A stretch of 64,000 nucleotides of DNA from Streptococcus tangpeifui (GTDB lineage: Bacteria; Bacillota; Bacilli; Lactobacillales; Streptococcaceae). Below are positions 17,802 to 27,289 of the stretch, one piece after another (position 1 is the stretch's first letter; the number at the start of each line of letters is the position of its first letter). The notes beneath the pieces were generated by a model, which worked only from the letters and a program-made list of their open reading frames with translations, was not told the DNA's origin and did no database searches. The DNA lies in the NCBI RefSeq assembly GCF_011038795.1, contig NZ_JAAKDU010000002.1, positions 248,001 through 312,000 on the forward strand, given 5' to 3'. The position numbers were made by a program, and so were the translations under genes.

Positions 17802-20321
17802 ATGCGCAAGCAAACAATCTTAATCCCAACCTTATCTGCCCTCTTATTCTCGACGGCAATTTTATCCAATAAAGTGTATGCTGACGAGGCAAATGCTGCT
17901 AAACAGGCAGATACTCAGGCGGACTCTATCCAGTTGACAAATTCGGGACAAGCAACAGGCGTTGAAGAACCTGCGACCGGACCGGAGGCAACCTCTGAAA
18001 AGACGATTGCGGCCAATTCGAATGAAAAAAATCTAACAACTGACCTCCTAGCTTCTGAGGCGAACAATCAAAATAAGCAAGAACAAGAAACTCCAATCAC
18101 CCCCAAAGCTAGCGCTACAGAAACAGCTGTTGAAACTGCGTCAAAGTCTGGCTCGGACATCACAATTATTCATACTAATGATGTCCACGGACGACTGGTC
18201 GAAGATAATAAGAATGGTGTCATTGGCGATGCCAAGCTAGCTAGTATTGTAAAAAAATCTCGCCAGCAGGGTGAAACGCTTGTTTTTGATGCAGGAGACG
18301 CCTTTCAAGGCTTACCAATTTCCAACAGCAGTCAGGGAGAGGCGATGGCTGATGTTATGAATGCTATCGGCTATGATGCCATGACGGTAGGGAATCATGA
18401 ATTTGATTTCGGCCTTTACCAGCTGAAACGTCTCAAGGAGAAGTTGCAGTTTCCTATCATCAGTTCCAATATCTATGTTAATGGTGCCCGACTCTTTGCG
18501 CCGTCAACGATTATTGATAAAACTCCGAATCAAGATGGCGATGAATTTGTTGTTATTGGAGTTACAACGCCTGAGACAGCTACCAAAACTCATCCTAATA
18601 ACATTAAAGGGGTAACTTTTGCTGATCCAATAACGGAAGTTAATAATGTTATTGCTCAAACTGAGGCTCAGGCTCGGGCAGAAGGAAAGCAGTATCACAA
18701 TTATGTCATTTTAAGTCACCTTGGTGTTGATGCAACAACCAAAAAAGAATGGCGGGGCGATAGCTTAGCTCACACCTTAGCCAGCAATAAATTGTTAAAG
18801 GGTAAAAATGTCATCTTGATTGATGGGCATTCTCACACAGTTTTGCAACTAAATGATGGGAATGTTACCTATAATCAAACTGGCAGCTATCTCAATAATA
18901 TTGGACATATCACGTTAAATTCTGAGCGTGTTCTATCTGCAGGTGTTATCACATCTGAGCAAGCGATGACTGTTACACCTGATCCAACTGTTGCTGGTTT
19001 GCTTGAAAAAATTCAGGCTAAATATCAGGCAGAAAGTTCAAAGGTTGTTAGAGAAAACAGCCCTGTTGAATTAAATGGCGATCGTATGAATGTTCGAGTG
19101 CGACAAACTAATCTTGGCGATGCGGTTGCTGACTCGCTTTTGGCTTACGGTCAAACAGGTTTTAAGCACAAGTCTAATTTAGCAGTCACCAACGGCGGGG
19201 GACTGCGGGAGACCATTAAGCAAGGCCAGCCAATTACCAAAGGAGATATCACAGCGGTTCTGCCTTTTGGTAACAGTGTGGCTCAAATTGAGGTAACTGG
19301 TCAGGATATCCTTGATATGTTCAAGACTTCACTCGGCTCAATCACTCAGCTGAATCCTTCAGGGCAGCCAATCTTAGATGAAGCTGATAATCCTCTATTA
19401 GAACCCAGTGGCGGATTCTTACAAGTAGCGGGTGTTCGTGTTTATTATGATACCAATTTAGCAGCTGATCAACGTATCCTAGGCATCCAAATCTGGGATC
19501 CAGAGAGCGATAACTATCTGGCGTTGGACTTGACAAAAAACTACTATTTAGCTACCAATGATTTCTTAGCTGCTGGTGGAGATAATTATAGCATGCTGGG
19601 CGGCCCTCGCGAAGAAGGACCATCTATGGATCAAGTCTTTGCAGATTATCTCAAATCAGATGTAGATTTGTCACAGTATAAGGAAGTTACTCCCAATGAT
19701 CGAGTAATTTCCATTTCTGCAACTCATTACTATGACAAGGATTGGATTAAGCGGCATATTAGACGCTCCGATCGTGTTCGAAAAAAGCCTCAGCCTGCAC
19801 CAAGTCGTGGCTCACACAGGAAACCTGATCCAAGCAATCAACTTTCCATTCCAAAAAAGGACGGAATAGCAGGTTCAACAGGGTTGCCTGATAAAAATAA
19901 GACCGATAAAGACCTTGCTCAGTCCAAAGCTGATTCTATTTCCGATACTATCAAAGAAATGGATAAACAGCTGGAGATCAGTAAGACTCTTGATGACTTA
20001 AAAAAGGCTAAGGATGATTCAAAGTCTCAATCAGATGATGCTGCTATAGAGGATAATAAACCAGCTTCTGGTAAGGTTGATCTGCCAGATGTTAGCTCTC
20101 CAGCTACTGGCAATGCTGCTGGTTCAGGTTCAAGTTCTGGCGGGCAATCAGGAACTGGTCCAGCCGATTCCAACCTAGAGGCCAGTTCGCGTCCTAGTGG
20201 AACAAGAACTGATGTTGCTACGAATAATCGCTTTAACGAAATTTTGGTCAGCGTGGTTGGTGTGACTATCATTGCAGCTGGTGCCGTTGCAGATCACTTG
20301 CGAGTTCGTAGACGTAAATAA
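17802..20321 (+). CDS. Surface 5'-nucleotidase / metallophosphatase
   Basis: 839 residues from the ATG at 17802, which follows GGAG and precedes a signal peptide (MRKQTILIP...VYA-DE). The ATG at 17769 overlaps the -10 box and is rejected. Domains: low-complexity region to about 115; calcineurin-like metallophosphatase with HTNDVHGR (from 124), DAGDAFQG, GNHEFDFG and GHSH (342-345); 5'-nucleotidase C-terminal domain with NLGDAVADSLL and TNGGGLR; charged Ser/Gly-rich stalk; a C-terminal hydrophobic helix and RVRRRK tail. No LPxTG precedes the helix. Probably dephosphorylates extracellular nucleotides, feeding the salvage genes at the start of the window. Confidence 0.9.
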   Translation: MRKQTILIPTLSALLFSTAILSNKVYADEANAAKQADTQADSIQLTNSGQATGVEEPATGPEATSEKTIAANSNEKNLTTDLLASEANNQNKQEQETPITPKASATETAVETASKSGSDITIIHTNDVHGRLVEDNKNGVIGDAKLASIVKKSRQQGETLVFDAGDAFQGLPISNSSQGEAMADVMNAIGYDAMTVGNHEFDFGLYQLKRLKEKLQFPIISSNIYVNGARLFAPSTIIDKTPNQDGDEFVVIGVTTPETATKTHPNNIKGVTFADPITEVNNVIAQTEAQARAEGKQYHNYVILSHLGVDATTKKEWRGDSLAHTLASNKLLKGKNVILIDGHSHTVLQLNDGNVTYNQTGSYLNNIGHITLNSERVLSAGVITSEQAMTVTPDPTVAGLLEKIQAKYQAESSKVVRENSPVELNGDRMNVRVRQTNLGDAVADSLLAYGQTGFKHKSNLAVTNGGGLRETIKQGQPITKGDITAVLPFGNSVAQIEVTGQDILDMFKTSLGSITQLNPSGQPILDEADNPLLEPSGGFLQVAGVRVYYDTNLAADQRILGIQIWDPESDNYLALDLTKNYYLATNDFLAAGGDNYSMLGGPREEGPSMDQVFADYLKSDVDLSQYKEVTPNDRVISISATHYYDKDWIKRHIRRSDRVRKKPQPAPSRGSHRKPDPSNQLSIPKKDGIAGSTGLPDKNKTDKDLAQSKADSISDTIKEMDKQLEISKTLDDLKKAKDDSKSQSDDAAIEDNKPASGKVDLPDVSSPATGNAAGSGSSSGGQSGTGPADSNLEASSRPSGTRTDVATNNRFNEILVSVVGVTIIAAGAVADHLRVRRRK

Positions 20322-20332
20322 GTAGAATAAAT

Positions 20333-20363
20333 AAAAAGGACATCCTTGCTGGATGCCCTTTTT
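20333..20363 (+). terminator. Bidirectional terminator between the nucleotidase and plsY
   Basis: AAAAAGGACATCC / GGATGCCCTTTTT with loop TTGCT and one mismatch. T-runs occur on both strands, so it can serve both convergent genes. Confidence 0.85.
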
Positions 20364-20391
20364 GCAATAAATTGGCTGGCTAATACTAGGC

Positions 20392-21033
20392 TTATTTTTT
20401 AGGGTGTTGGTGGGTCAAATTCAACCCGAAGGGAACTAAACTTTCTTCCTTATTTCTAATGCGCACCATATTATCCTTGTGCCGCGTAATAATAATCAAG
20501 GCTAGACAAGAGACGACCAGAGTAAAGAGCCAGTCGTAGCTCGGTAGGATAAAATGGATAGCAGGAAAAGTGAAGAGAGTCACCAGTCCGAGTAAAGAAA
20601 CAGCGATACTTGAAAAAGAAATCATACTGGTTAAGAAGAGGATTGTGAAGAAAATGGCCAGCAAAAAGAGGCAATAAAGGGGGGTGAAGCCCAAGAGGAC
20701 CCCAGCGCTGGTAGCGACAGCTTTACCTCCCTTGAAGCCGGCAAAGATAGGGAAAGTATGTCCTAGAACGGCGAAGAAACCGATGATAAGGGGAGAAATA
20801 GTAGTTGCCCCACACCAGATAGGCAGAAGGACAGCCAGGGTACCCTTGAGCATATCAATCAGAAAGGTAACTGTGCCAGCTGTTTTTCCTAGCACGCGGA
20901 AGGTATTGGTCGTCCCAGTATTTCCACTGCCATATTCGCGAATATTCTTGTGGTAGAAAATTTTACCAATCCAGAGTCCAGCCGGAATGGAGCCCATTAG
21001 ATAAGCAATGACGATAAAAAAAATAGTTTCCAT
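20392..21033 (-). CDS. plsY: Glycerol-3-phosphate acyltransferase PlsY
   Basis: Membrane enzyme that transfers the acyl group from acyl-phosphate to glycerol-3-phosphate, the first step of phospholipid synthesis. 213 residues with several membrane segments. Conserved loops: [40 protein letters not shown]. Divergent from parE, as in other streptococci. Confidence 0.95.
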   Translation of the reverse strand: METIFFIVIAYLMGSIPAGLWIGKIFYHKNIREYGSGNTGTTNTFRVLGKTAGTVTFLIDMLKGTLAVLLPIWCGATTISPLIIGFFAVLGHTFPIFAGFKGGKAVATSAGVLLGFTPLYCLFLLAIFFTILFLTSMISFSSIAVSLLGLVTLFTFPAIHFILPSYDWLFTLVVSCLALIIITRHKDNMVRIRNKEESLVPFGLNLTHQHPKK

Positions 21034-21127
21034 GCTGTCATTATATCAAAAATCAAGACCTGATTACAGCTTTCTTGGAAGAAAGCCTGCTGAAAAGCAT
21101 AAATTAAAGCCTTGAGGCTAAATTTTT

Positions 21128-21156
21128 TTGCAAATTCCTTCAAAAACTTGTAATAT
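21128..21156 (+). promoter_or_regulatory. Probable parE promoter
   Basis: TTGCAA (21128-21133), 17-base spacer, TAATAT (21151-21156). GGGAGGT is placed 5 bases before the parE ATG. Confidence 0.5.
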
Positions 21157-21182
21157 AAGAGGGATGAATAATTGGGAGGTCA

Positions 21183-23129
21183 ATGTTGGCTAAAAAAGAA
21201 ATTTCAATTACTAATTATAATGATGATGCTATTCAGGTGCTAGAAGGGTTGGATGCGGTCCGCAAACGTCCCGGGATGTATATCGGATCGACCGATGGAA
21301 CGGGCCTCCACCACCTAGTTTGGGAGATTGTCGACAATGCTGTCGATGAGGCTCTGTCTGGCTTTGGGGATCGCATTGAAGTGGTCCTTCATCAAGACGG
21401 TTCGGTCAGCATAACCGACAGTGGTCGGGGAATGCCGACTGGCATGCACGCTACAGGCAAGCCCACAGTTGAAGTCATTTTTACCGTGCTTCATGCCGGA
21501 GGTAAGTTCGGCCAAGGCGGCTACAAGACTTCTGGTGGCCTGCATGGGGTCGGATCTTCTGTCGTTAATGCCCTGTCTAGCTGGCTGGAAGTTGAGATTA
21601 CCCGTGACGGAGCCATTTATAAGCAACGATTTGAAAATGGTGGCAAACCCGTCACTACCTTAGAAAAAATCGGAACGGCACCCAAGTCCAAGTCGGGTAC
21701 CAAGGTTACCTTTAAACCTGATGATACAATCTTCTCAACAACTGATTTCAAATTTAATACCATTTCTGAGCGGCTCAAGGAATCCGCCTTCCTGCTCAAG
21801 GAAGTGACCTTGGTCCTCAAGGACGAACGCACAGATGAAGCAGCTGAATTTCATTACGAAAATGGCGTACAGGATTTTGTTTCCTATCTTAATGAAGATA
21901 AGGAAACCCTGACCCCTGTTATCTATTTTGAAGGAGAAGACCAAGGCTTCCAAGTTCAGGTCGCCATGCAGTATAACGATGGCTTTTCAGATAATATCTT
22001 ATCTTTTGTTAATAATGTCCGTACTAAAGACGGAGGAACTCATGAGACAGGATTAAAAACGGCCATCACAAAGGCCATGAATGATTATGCCAGAAAGACT
22101 GGTCTGCTCAAGGATAAGGATAAAAATCTGGAAGGTTCAGATTACCGTGAAGGCCTCTCTGCCGTCTTATCTATCCTTGTTCCTGAGGAACATTTGCAGT
22201 TTGAAGGGCAAACCAAGGATAAGCTGGGCAGCCCTCTGGCCCGTCCCGTTGTTGATAGCTTGGTTTCAGATCAATTGACCTTTTTCCTAATGGAAAATGG
22301 TGAGCTGGCCTCCAGTTTGGTTCGTAAGGCTATCAAAGCGCGTGATGCCCGAGAAGCAGCCCGCAAAGCTCGTGATGAAAGCCGCAATGGCAAGAAAAAT
22401 AAAAAAGATAAGGGGCTTCTCTCAGGAAAACTGACCCCTGCTCAATCTAGAAATTCTAAGAAAAATGAATTGTATCTGGTGGAGGGGGACTCAGCCGGCG
22501 GATCTGCTAAGCAAGGGCGCGACCGCAAGTTCCAAGCCATTCTACCGCTGAGGGGGAAGGTGCTTAATACAGAAAAAGCCAAAATGCCCGATATCCTTAA
22601 GAACGAAGAAATCAATACCATGATTTACACGATTGGTGCTGGTGTTGGACCGGATTTCAATCTTAATGACATCAATTATGACAAGATTATTATCATGACC
22701 GATGCAGATACCGATGGTGCCCATATTCAAACGCTTTTGCTAACCTTCTTCTATAGGTACATGCGCCCACTAGTTGAAGCAGGTCATGTCTATATTGCTC
22801 TGCCGCCTCTCTATAAAATGTCTAAGGGCAAGGGTAAGAAGGAGCAGGTAGCATACGCTTGGACTGATGGTGAGCTAGAAGAGCTCCGCCAGAAATTTGG
22901 TAAAGGTTCAGTTCTTCAGCGCTATAAGGGGCTGGGTGAGATGAATGCTGACCAACTCTGGGAAACAACCATGGATCCTGACAATCGCACCTTGATTCGT
23001 GTAACTATCGAAGATCTAGCCCGTGCCGAGCGCCGCGTCTCCGTCCTCATGGGCGACAAGCCTGCCCCACGCCGCCAATGGATTGAGGATAACGTCAAGT
23101 TTACCTTGGAAGAAAGTACGGTGTTTTGA
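21183..23129 (+). CDS. parE: DNA topoisomerase IV subunit B
   Basis: ATPase subunit of topoisomerase IV, which separates daughter chromosomes. 648 residues. GHKL ATPase: VDNAVDEALSG, DSGRGMPTG, GGLHGVGSSVVNALS. TOPRIM: LVEGDSAGGSAKQGRDR, LPLRGKVLNTEKA, MTDADTDGAHIQTLLLTFFYRYM. C-terminal YKGLGEMNADQLWETTM. Usually followed closely by parC in streptococci; here about 1.65 kb of accessory sequence separates them. Confidence 0.97.
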   Translation: MLAKKEISITNYNDDAIQVLEGLDAVRKRPGMYIGSTDGTGLHHLVWEIVDNAVDEALSGFGDRIEVVLHQDGSVSITDSGRGMPTGMHATGKPTVEVIFTVLHAGGKFGQGGYKTSGGLHGVGSSVVNALSSWLEVEITRDGAIYKQRFENGGKPVTTLEKIGTAPKSKSGTKVTFKPDDTIFSTTDFKFNTISERLKESAFLLKEVTLVLKDERTDEAAEFHYENGVQDFVSYLNEDKETLTPVIYFEGEDQGFQVQVAMQYNDGFSDNILSFVNNVRTKDGGTHETGLKTAITKAMNDYARKTGLLKDKDKNLEGSDYREGLSAVLSILVPEEHLQFEGQTKDKLGSPLARPVVDSLVSDQLTFFLMENGELASSLVRKAIKARDAREAARKARDESRNGKKNKKDKGLLSGKLTPAQSRNSKKNELYLVEGDSAGGSAKQGRDRKFQAILPLRGKVLNTEKAKMPDILKNEEINTMIYTIGAGVGPDFNLNDINYDKIIIMTDADTDGAHIQTLLLTFFYRYMRPLVEAGHVYIALPPLYKMSKGKGKKEQVAYAWTDGELEELRQKFGKGSVLQRYKGLGEMNADQLWETTMDPDNRTLIRVTIEDLARAERRVSVLMGDKPAPRRQWIEDNVKFTLEESTVF

Positions 23130-23255
23130 TTGCTTATTTGAAAAGATAATAAAGCATCTACTTTCACAACGTAACAGGCTGTGGCCTGTCATCTCCTCAC
23201 TAGCTTATCATCTGTCAATATAATATCGTTTTTGACGGATAAGCGTTATAATTGA

Positions 23256-23427
23256 TCCGCTAAAGACGAATGAAAGCACGAGGAAAAACGGGTTTAACAA
23301 AGGTTGGATTAAGATAGTGGCTTGTGCTATGTCTGTTCTTGCAGCTCTTTACTTTATGTTTACAGACAAATTTATCTTAGGAATGATTATGCTCGCCTTT
23401 GCTGTAGGTCTTTGGGAAAAGTCGTAG
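23256..23427 (+). pseudogene. Remnant of a small membrane protein
   Basis: One frame reads a basic stretch (STRKNGFNKGW) then two hydrophobic segments (VACAMSVLAALYFMF and FILGMIMLAFAVGLW) to a TAG. There is no start codon with a ribosome site upstream, so it looks like the tail of a decayed gene. Family not recognised. Confidence 0.4.
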
Positions 23428-23428
23428 A

Positions 23429-23883
23429 CTGGACAGTGTTGCTAAAGAAGAGCGTCTTAATGCTGTGATGCCTACCAATCTCCGTGACGCCATTAATGAT
23501 TATCTTATGCGAGCTGATATCGATGCATTTGCTACGTTTGCCGCGTAAAAACTTCTAAGTCACTTTTAGATAAAATCGAACGATTTAGAGAGCGCAAAGA
23601 GGTCTGTCTAGTTAATGCTATTTTAAATAATATCTTTAGTGCTCGGATGATTTTAACGTCCGAAGAGACCTCTCAGGTTATGGAACGTTTGGATATATGG
23701 CAGAAAAAATGTGGGCTGAAAAACTGGTACCTGCGGGATAAGGACGGTTATGTTGGTATTGACATCTATTTCAAAAATAAGAGAAATTTCTACTATCCAT
23801 GGGAATTGCAACTATGGGATGAGAAGGATGTTGAAGGAAATGTCGCTAGCCATATTAAATATAAACGAAAATGTGTGGAGTGA
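23429..23883 (+). pseudogene. Decayed RelA/SpoT-fold gene (paralogue of 1608-2177)
   Basis: An N-terminal remnant (RDAINDYLMRADIDAFATF) ends at a TAA. From about 23533 the adjacent frame continues VKTSKSLLDKIERF, NNIFSARMIL, LKNWYLRDKDGYVGIDIYFK, YYPWELQLWDEKD, ending at 23883. It aligns along its length with the intact 189-residue protein but lacks the first ~45 residues, has a frameshift near 23530, and its final motif GYVGID has Asp in place of His. The gene 23 bases downstream is an intact fic. Confidence 0.78.
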
Positions 23884-23905
23884 TTAGGTTAGTAGGTGAG
23901 GAAAT

Positions 23906-24511
23906 ATGGTTTTAGAAAATAAGTTAGGTTTGACAGATTCGCTTGAGCTCTCAAAAGCTGAAGAAAAAATCAGTAAAGAAAAAGCTAAACGTCTATTTGA
24001 AGAAAATTTATTGTCTGATAAACCTGCAGGTACTTACGAAACTTTAGCATTTATTCATGGATTTTTGTTCGAAGATATTTATGATTTTGCTGGAAAGTTG
24101 CGCTTAGTTGATTTAGCAAAGGGTGGATTTCGCTTTGCTCCCTTAGTCTACTTGAAAGCTTCGCTTAAAACCATTAACAGTATGCCTCAAGATACTTTTG
24201 ATCACATTATTGAAAAATATGTTGAACTGAACATTGCCCATCCTTTTCGCGAAGGCAATGGGCGCAGCATGCGTCTCTGGTTAGACCATTTACTAAAAAA
24301 TGAGATTAGTCAAGTCATCGACTGGTCACAGGTCGATAAAGAAGATTATCTTCTGGCTATGGAACGTAGTCCAGTGCGTGATATTGAAATCAAGTATATC
24401 CTCAGAAAAGCACTCACGGATGACATCGATAACCGTGAGCTCTATATGAAAGGTGTCGATCACAGTTACGATTATGAAGGTTATCGCCTTTATAGAACCG
24501 AGGAGCTGTAA
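23906..24511 (+). CDS. Fic-family protein, class III (self-inhibited)
   Basis: 201 residues. The Fic core HPFREGNGR is at 112-120 (catalytic His112, phosphate-binding GNGR). FEDIYDFAGKLR upstream is the usual helix/flap region. Near the C-terminus S187-x3-E191-G192 fits the inhibitory motif (S/T)xxxE(G/N), which in class III Fic proteins lies in the C-terminal helix and blocks ATP. The enzyme is expected to AMPylate (or de-AMPylate) a target protein; the target is unknown. It closely resembles the Enterococcus faecalis-type Fic, from memory. Inserted between parE and parC together with the decayed RelA-like gene. Confidence 0.88.
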   Translation: MVLENKLGLTDSLELSKAEEKISKEKAKRLFEENLLSDKPAGTYETLAFIHGFLFEDIYDFAGKLRLVDLAKGGFRFAPLVYLKASLKTINSMPQDTFDHIIEKYVELNIAHPFREGNGRSMRLWLDHLLKNEISQVIDWSQVDKEDYLLAMERSPVRDIEIKYILRKALTDDIDNRELYMKGVDHSYDYEGYRLYRTEEL

Positions 24512-24683
24512 GAAGAGATGATAGTTATCAGAAATCGGAAATTTCGAGTCGAAGTTTCAAATTTAGCTATGAAAGCATCAGCGGTCGCTAGCATCGCCAC
24601 TTAAGAAAAGTGTCAAAAAGAAATTTTCTACGTACAATAAATAAGAAAGGAATGTTCAGCTAGCATCAACTGAACACGCCCTA
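24512..24683. other. Spacer with small hairpin
   Basis: No gene. GTTCAG (24654-24659) / CTGAAC (24670-24675) forms a short hairpin. GTGTCAAAAAG occurs here (24609) and again at 24690. Confidence 0.4.
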
Positions 24684-24780
24684 AAGACTGTGTCAAAAAG
24701 ATAAATCGTCTAGAAAATCTTGATTTTCTGCCGATTTCCTGTTTTGACTTTGTCTTTTTTACGGGCTTTGTATCTTAATT
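24684..24780 (+). repeat. Hairpin repeat abutting the parC start (partner at 4105-4199)
   Basis: Long imperfect hairpin: AAGAC(TGT)GTCAAAA pairs with TTTTGAC(TTT)GTCTT, with inner arms AAATCG/CGATTT and AGAAAATC/GATTTTCT. It ends in TTTTTT at 24755-24760, terminator-like, only 20 bases before ATG. The final 17 bases including ATG TCT A are identical to those at deoD. No Shine-Dalgarno sequence lies before parC. Confidence 0.65.
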
Positions 24781-27240
24781 ATGTCTAACATTCAAAACAT
24801 GTCCCTTGAGGACATTATGGGAGAGCGCTTTGGCCGCTACTCCAAATATATCATTCAAGAGCGGGCTTTACCTGATATCCGTGATGGTTTGAAGCCAGTA
24901 CAGCGTCGTATCCTTTATTCCATGAATAAGGACGGGAATACTCATGATAAGGGTTATCGTAAGTCTGCCAAGTCAGTCGGTAATATCATGGGGAATTTTC
25001 ACCCGCATGGGGATTCATCGATTTATGATGCCATGGTGCGGATGTCGCAGGACTGGAAGAATCGTGAGATCCTCGTAGAAATGCACGGGAATAACGGTTC
25101 TATGGACGGTGATCCACCGGCTGCTATGCGGTATACAGAGGCTCGCCTGTCGGAAATTGCAGGATATCTCCTTCACGATATTGACAAAGATACAGTGCCT
25201 TGGGCCTGGAACTTTGATGATACGGAAAAAGAACCGACAGTCCTGCCTGCTGCCTTTCCCAACCTTTTGGTTAATGGAGCAACTGGTATTTCGGCTGGTT
25301 ATGCGACCGATATTCCACCCCACAATCTAGCTGAGGTCATTGATGCAGTTATCTATATGATTGACCATCCTAAGGCTACGGTTGATAAGCTCATGGAATT
25401 CATGCCTGGACCAGACCTACCGACAGGCGCCATTATCCAAGGAGCTGACGAAATCCGTAAAGCTTATGAAACTGGTAAAGGGCGTGTGGTTGTGCGTTCG
25501 CGTACAGAGATTGAGCCTCTCAAAGGTGGTAAGGAACAAATTATTGTTACCGAGATTCCTTATGATGTCAACAAGGCCCTGCTGGTCAAGAAAATTGATG
25601 AGGTTCGTATCAACAATAAAGTACCTGGCATCGCTGAGGTACGGGACGAATCTGATCGTGATGGTTTGCGCATTGCCATTGAACTTAAGAAGGATGCGGA
25701 CAGTCAAGCGATTCTTAACTACCTGCTTAAATACACCGACTTACAAATCAATTATAACTTTAACATGGTGGCCATCGATAATTTCACGCCAAGGCAAGTT
25801 GGGATTATTCCAATCCTGACTAGTTATATTGCCCACCGGCGGGATATTATCGTGGCCCGCTCTAAATTCGATAAGAAGAAGGCCGAAAAGCGTCTCCATA
25901 TTGTAGAAGGACTGATTAGGGTACTCTCTATTTTGGATGAAGTGATTGCCTTAATTCGGGCTTCGGAAAACAAGGCGGATGCTAAGGAAAACCTTAAGGT
26001 CTCTTATGACTTTACCGAGGAGCAAGCCGAAGCTATTGTGACCTTGCAGCTCTACCGTCTGACCAATACTGACATCGTCACTTTGGAAGAGGAGGATGCA
26101 GCTCTGCGGGAGCAAATTGCTACCCTCAAAGCCATCATCGGCGATGAACGCACCATGTATAATCTCATGAAACGTGAACTCCGTGAGGTTAAAAAGAAAT
26201 TTGGTAACCCTCGTCGTTCAGAACTGCAGGCTCAAGCACAAGCGATTGAAATTGATACAGCCAGCCTGATTGTCGAAGAAGACACCTATGTCAGCTTAAC
26301 TCGCAGCGGCTATGTCAAACGAACCAGCCCGCGTTCCTACAATGCGTCTACACCTGAAGAACTAGGCAAGCGGGATGACGATCAAGTTGTCATCATTGCA
26401 CCGGCTAAGACAACCCAGCACCTGCTGATTTTTACCAATCTCGGCAATGTCATCTACCGACCGATTCATGAACTGACTGATATTCGTTGGAAAGATATTG
26501 GTGAGCATCTTTCACAAACGGTAACAAATTTTGCGACCGATGAAGAGGTACTCTATGCCGAAATCATTGATGACTTTATCCCTGAAACTTACTTTGCAGT
26601 GACTAAGCAAGGGCAAATTAAGCGAGTGGATCGGACTGAATTTCAGCCATGGCGGAGTTATAAAACTAAATCGGTTAAGTATGCCAAACTTAAAGGTGAA
26701 GAAGATCAGATTGTTACTATTGCTCCAATCAAGTTGGATCAGGTCATGATAATTACTGAAAAAGGCTATGCCCTACACTTTTCTATTGAAGAGGTGCCTG
26801 TTGTTGGTGCTAAAGCAGCAGGAGTCAAAGCTATCAACCTTAAAGATGGTGATACCGTTAAGTCAGCTTTTATTGCCAACACTAAATCCTTCTTTATTCT
26901 GACTCAACGCGGCAGTCTCAAGCGGATGGCAATGGATGATATTCCATTAGCCAAGCGGGCAGGGCGTGGCCTGCAAGTTCTCAGAGAACTCAAGTCAAAA
27001 CCGCATCGCATCTTCCTAGCAGGACCGGTCCTGTCAGATGCCAATACCCAAGACCTTGACCTCTTCAGTACAGAAGTCCAAGAATCTAATGACCAACAGA
27101 TTTTGGAAGTCATGTCTAAGACTGGTAAGATTGAACAAGTCAACTTGGTTGACCTAGGTCTATCTGAGCGTACCAGCAACGGTAGTTTCATTTCAGATAC
27201 CATCTCAGATGAAGAAGTCTATAAAGCAGAAGTGAAATAG
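24781..27240 (+). CDS. parC: DNA topoisomerase IV subunit A
   Basis: Cleavage-rejoining subunit of topoisomerase IV. 819 residues. N-terminal MSNIQNMSLEDIMGERFG is the normal streptococcal start. The quinolone region reads GNFHPHGDSSIYDAMVRM with Ser79 and Asp83, the susceptible-type residues. The catalytic Tyr is in AAMRYTEARLS. The C-terminal half has the beta-propeller blades (e.g. SGYVKRTSPRSY, QGQIKRVDRTEF, KGYALHFS). A terminator follows. How it is translated without a visible ribosome site is unclear. Confidence 0.97.
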   Translation: MSNIQNMSLEDIMGERFGRYSKYIIQERALPDIRDGLKPVQRRILYSMNKDGNTHDKGYRKSAKSVGNIMGNFHPHGDSSIYDAMVRMSQDWKNREILVEMHGNNGSMDGDPPAAMRYTEARLSEIAGYLLHDIDKDTVPWAWNFDDTEKEPTVLPAAFPNLLVNGATGISAGYATDIPPHNLAEVIDAVIYMIDHPKATVDKLMEFMPGPDLPTGAIIQGADEIRKAYETGKGRVVVRSRTEIEPLKGGKEQIIVTEIPYDVNKALLVKKIDEVRINNKVPGIAEVRDESDRDGLRIAIELKKDADSQAILNYLLKYTDLQINYNFNMVAIDNFTPRQVGIIPILTSYIAHRRDIIVARSKFDKKKAEKRLHIVEGLIRVLSILDEVIALIRASENKADAKENLKVSYDFTEEQAEAIVTLQLYRLTNTDIVTLEEEDAALREQIATLKAIIGDERTMYNLMKRELREVKKKFGNPRRSELQAQAQAIEIDTASLIVEEDTYVSLTRSGYVKRTSPRSYNASTPEELGKRDDDQVVIIAPAKTTQHLLIFTNLGNVIYRPIHELTDIRWKDIGEHLSQTVTNFATDEEVLYAEIIDDFIPETYFAVTKQGQIKRVDRTEFQPWRSYKTKSVKYAKLKGEEDQIVTIAPIKLDQVMIITEKGYALHFSIEEVPVVGAKAAGVKAINLKDGDTVKSAFIANTKSFFILTQRGSLKRMAMDDIPLAKRAGRGLQVLRELKSKPHRIFLAGPVLSDANTQDLDLFSTEVQESNDQQILEVMSKTGKIEQVNLVDLGLSERTSNGSFISDTISDEEVYKAEVK

Positions 27241-27250
27241 CTCCATTTTA

Positions 27251-27285
27251 AGAAATTAGACGATTCCATCGTCTGATTTCTTTTG
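27251..27285 (+). terminator. Terminator after parC
   Basis: Stem AGAAATTAGACGA (27251-27263) / TCGTCTGATTTCT (27269-27281) with one G-T pair, loop TTCCA, followed by TTTTG. Confidence 0.85.
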
Positions 27286-27289
27286 TTTT

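Noticed and set aside
24781..27240. Quinolone-resistance substitutions in ParC
   Set aside because: Ser79 and Asp83 are the susceptible-type residues.
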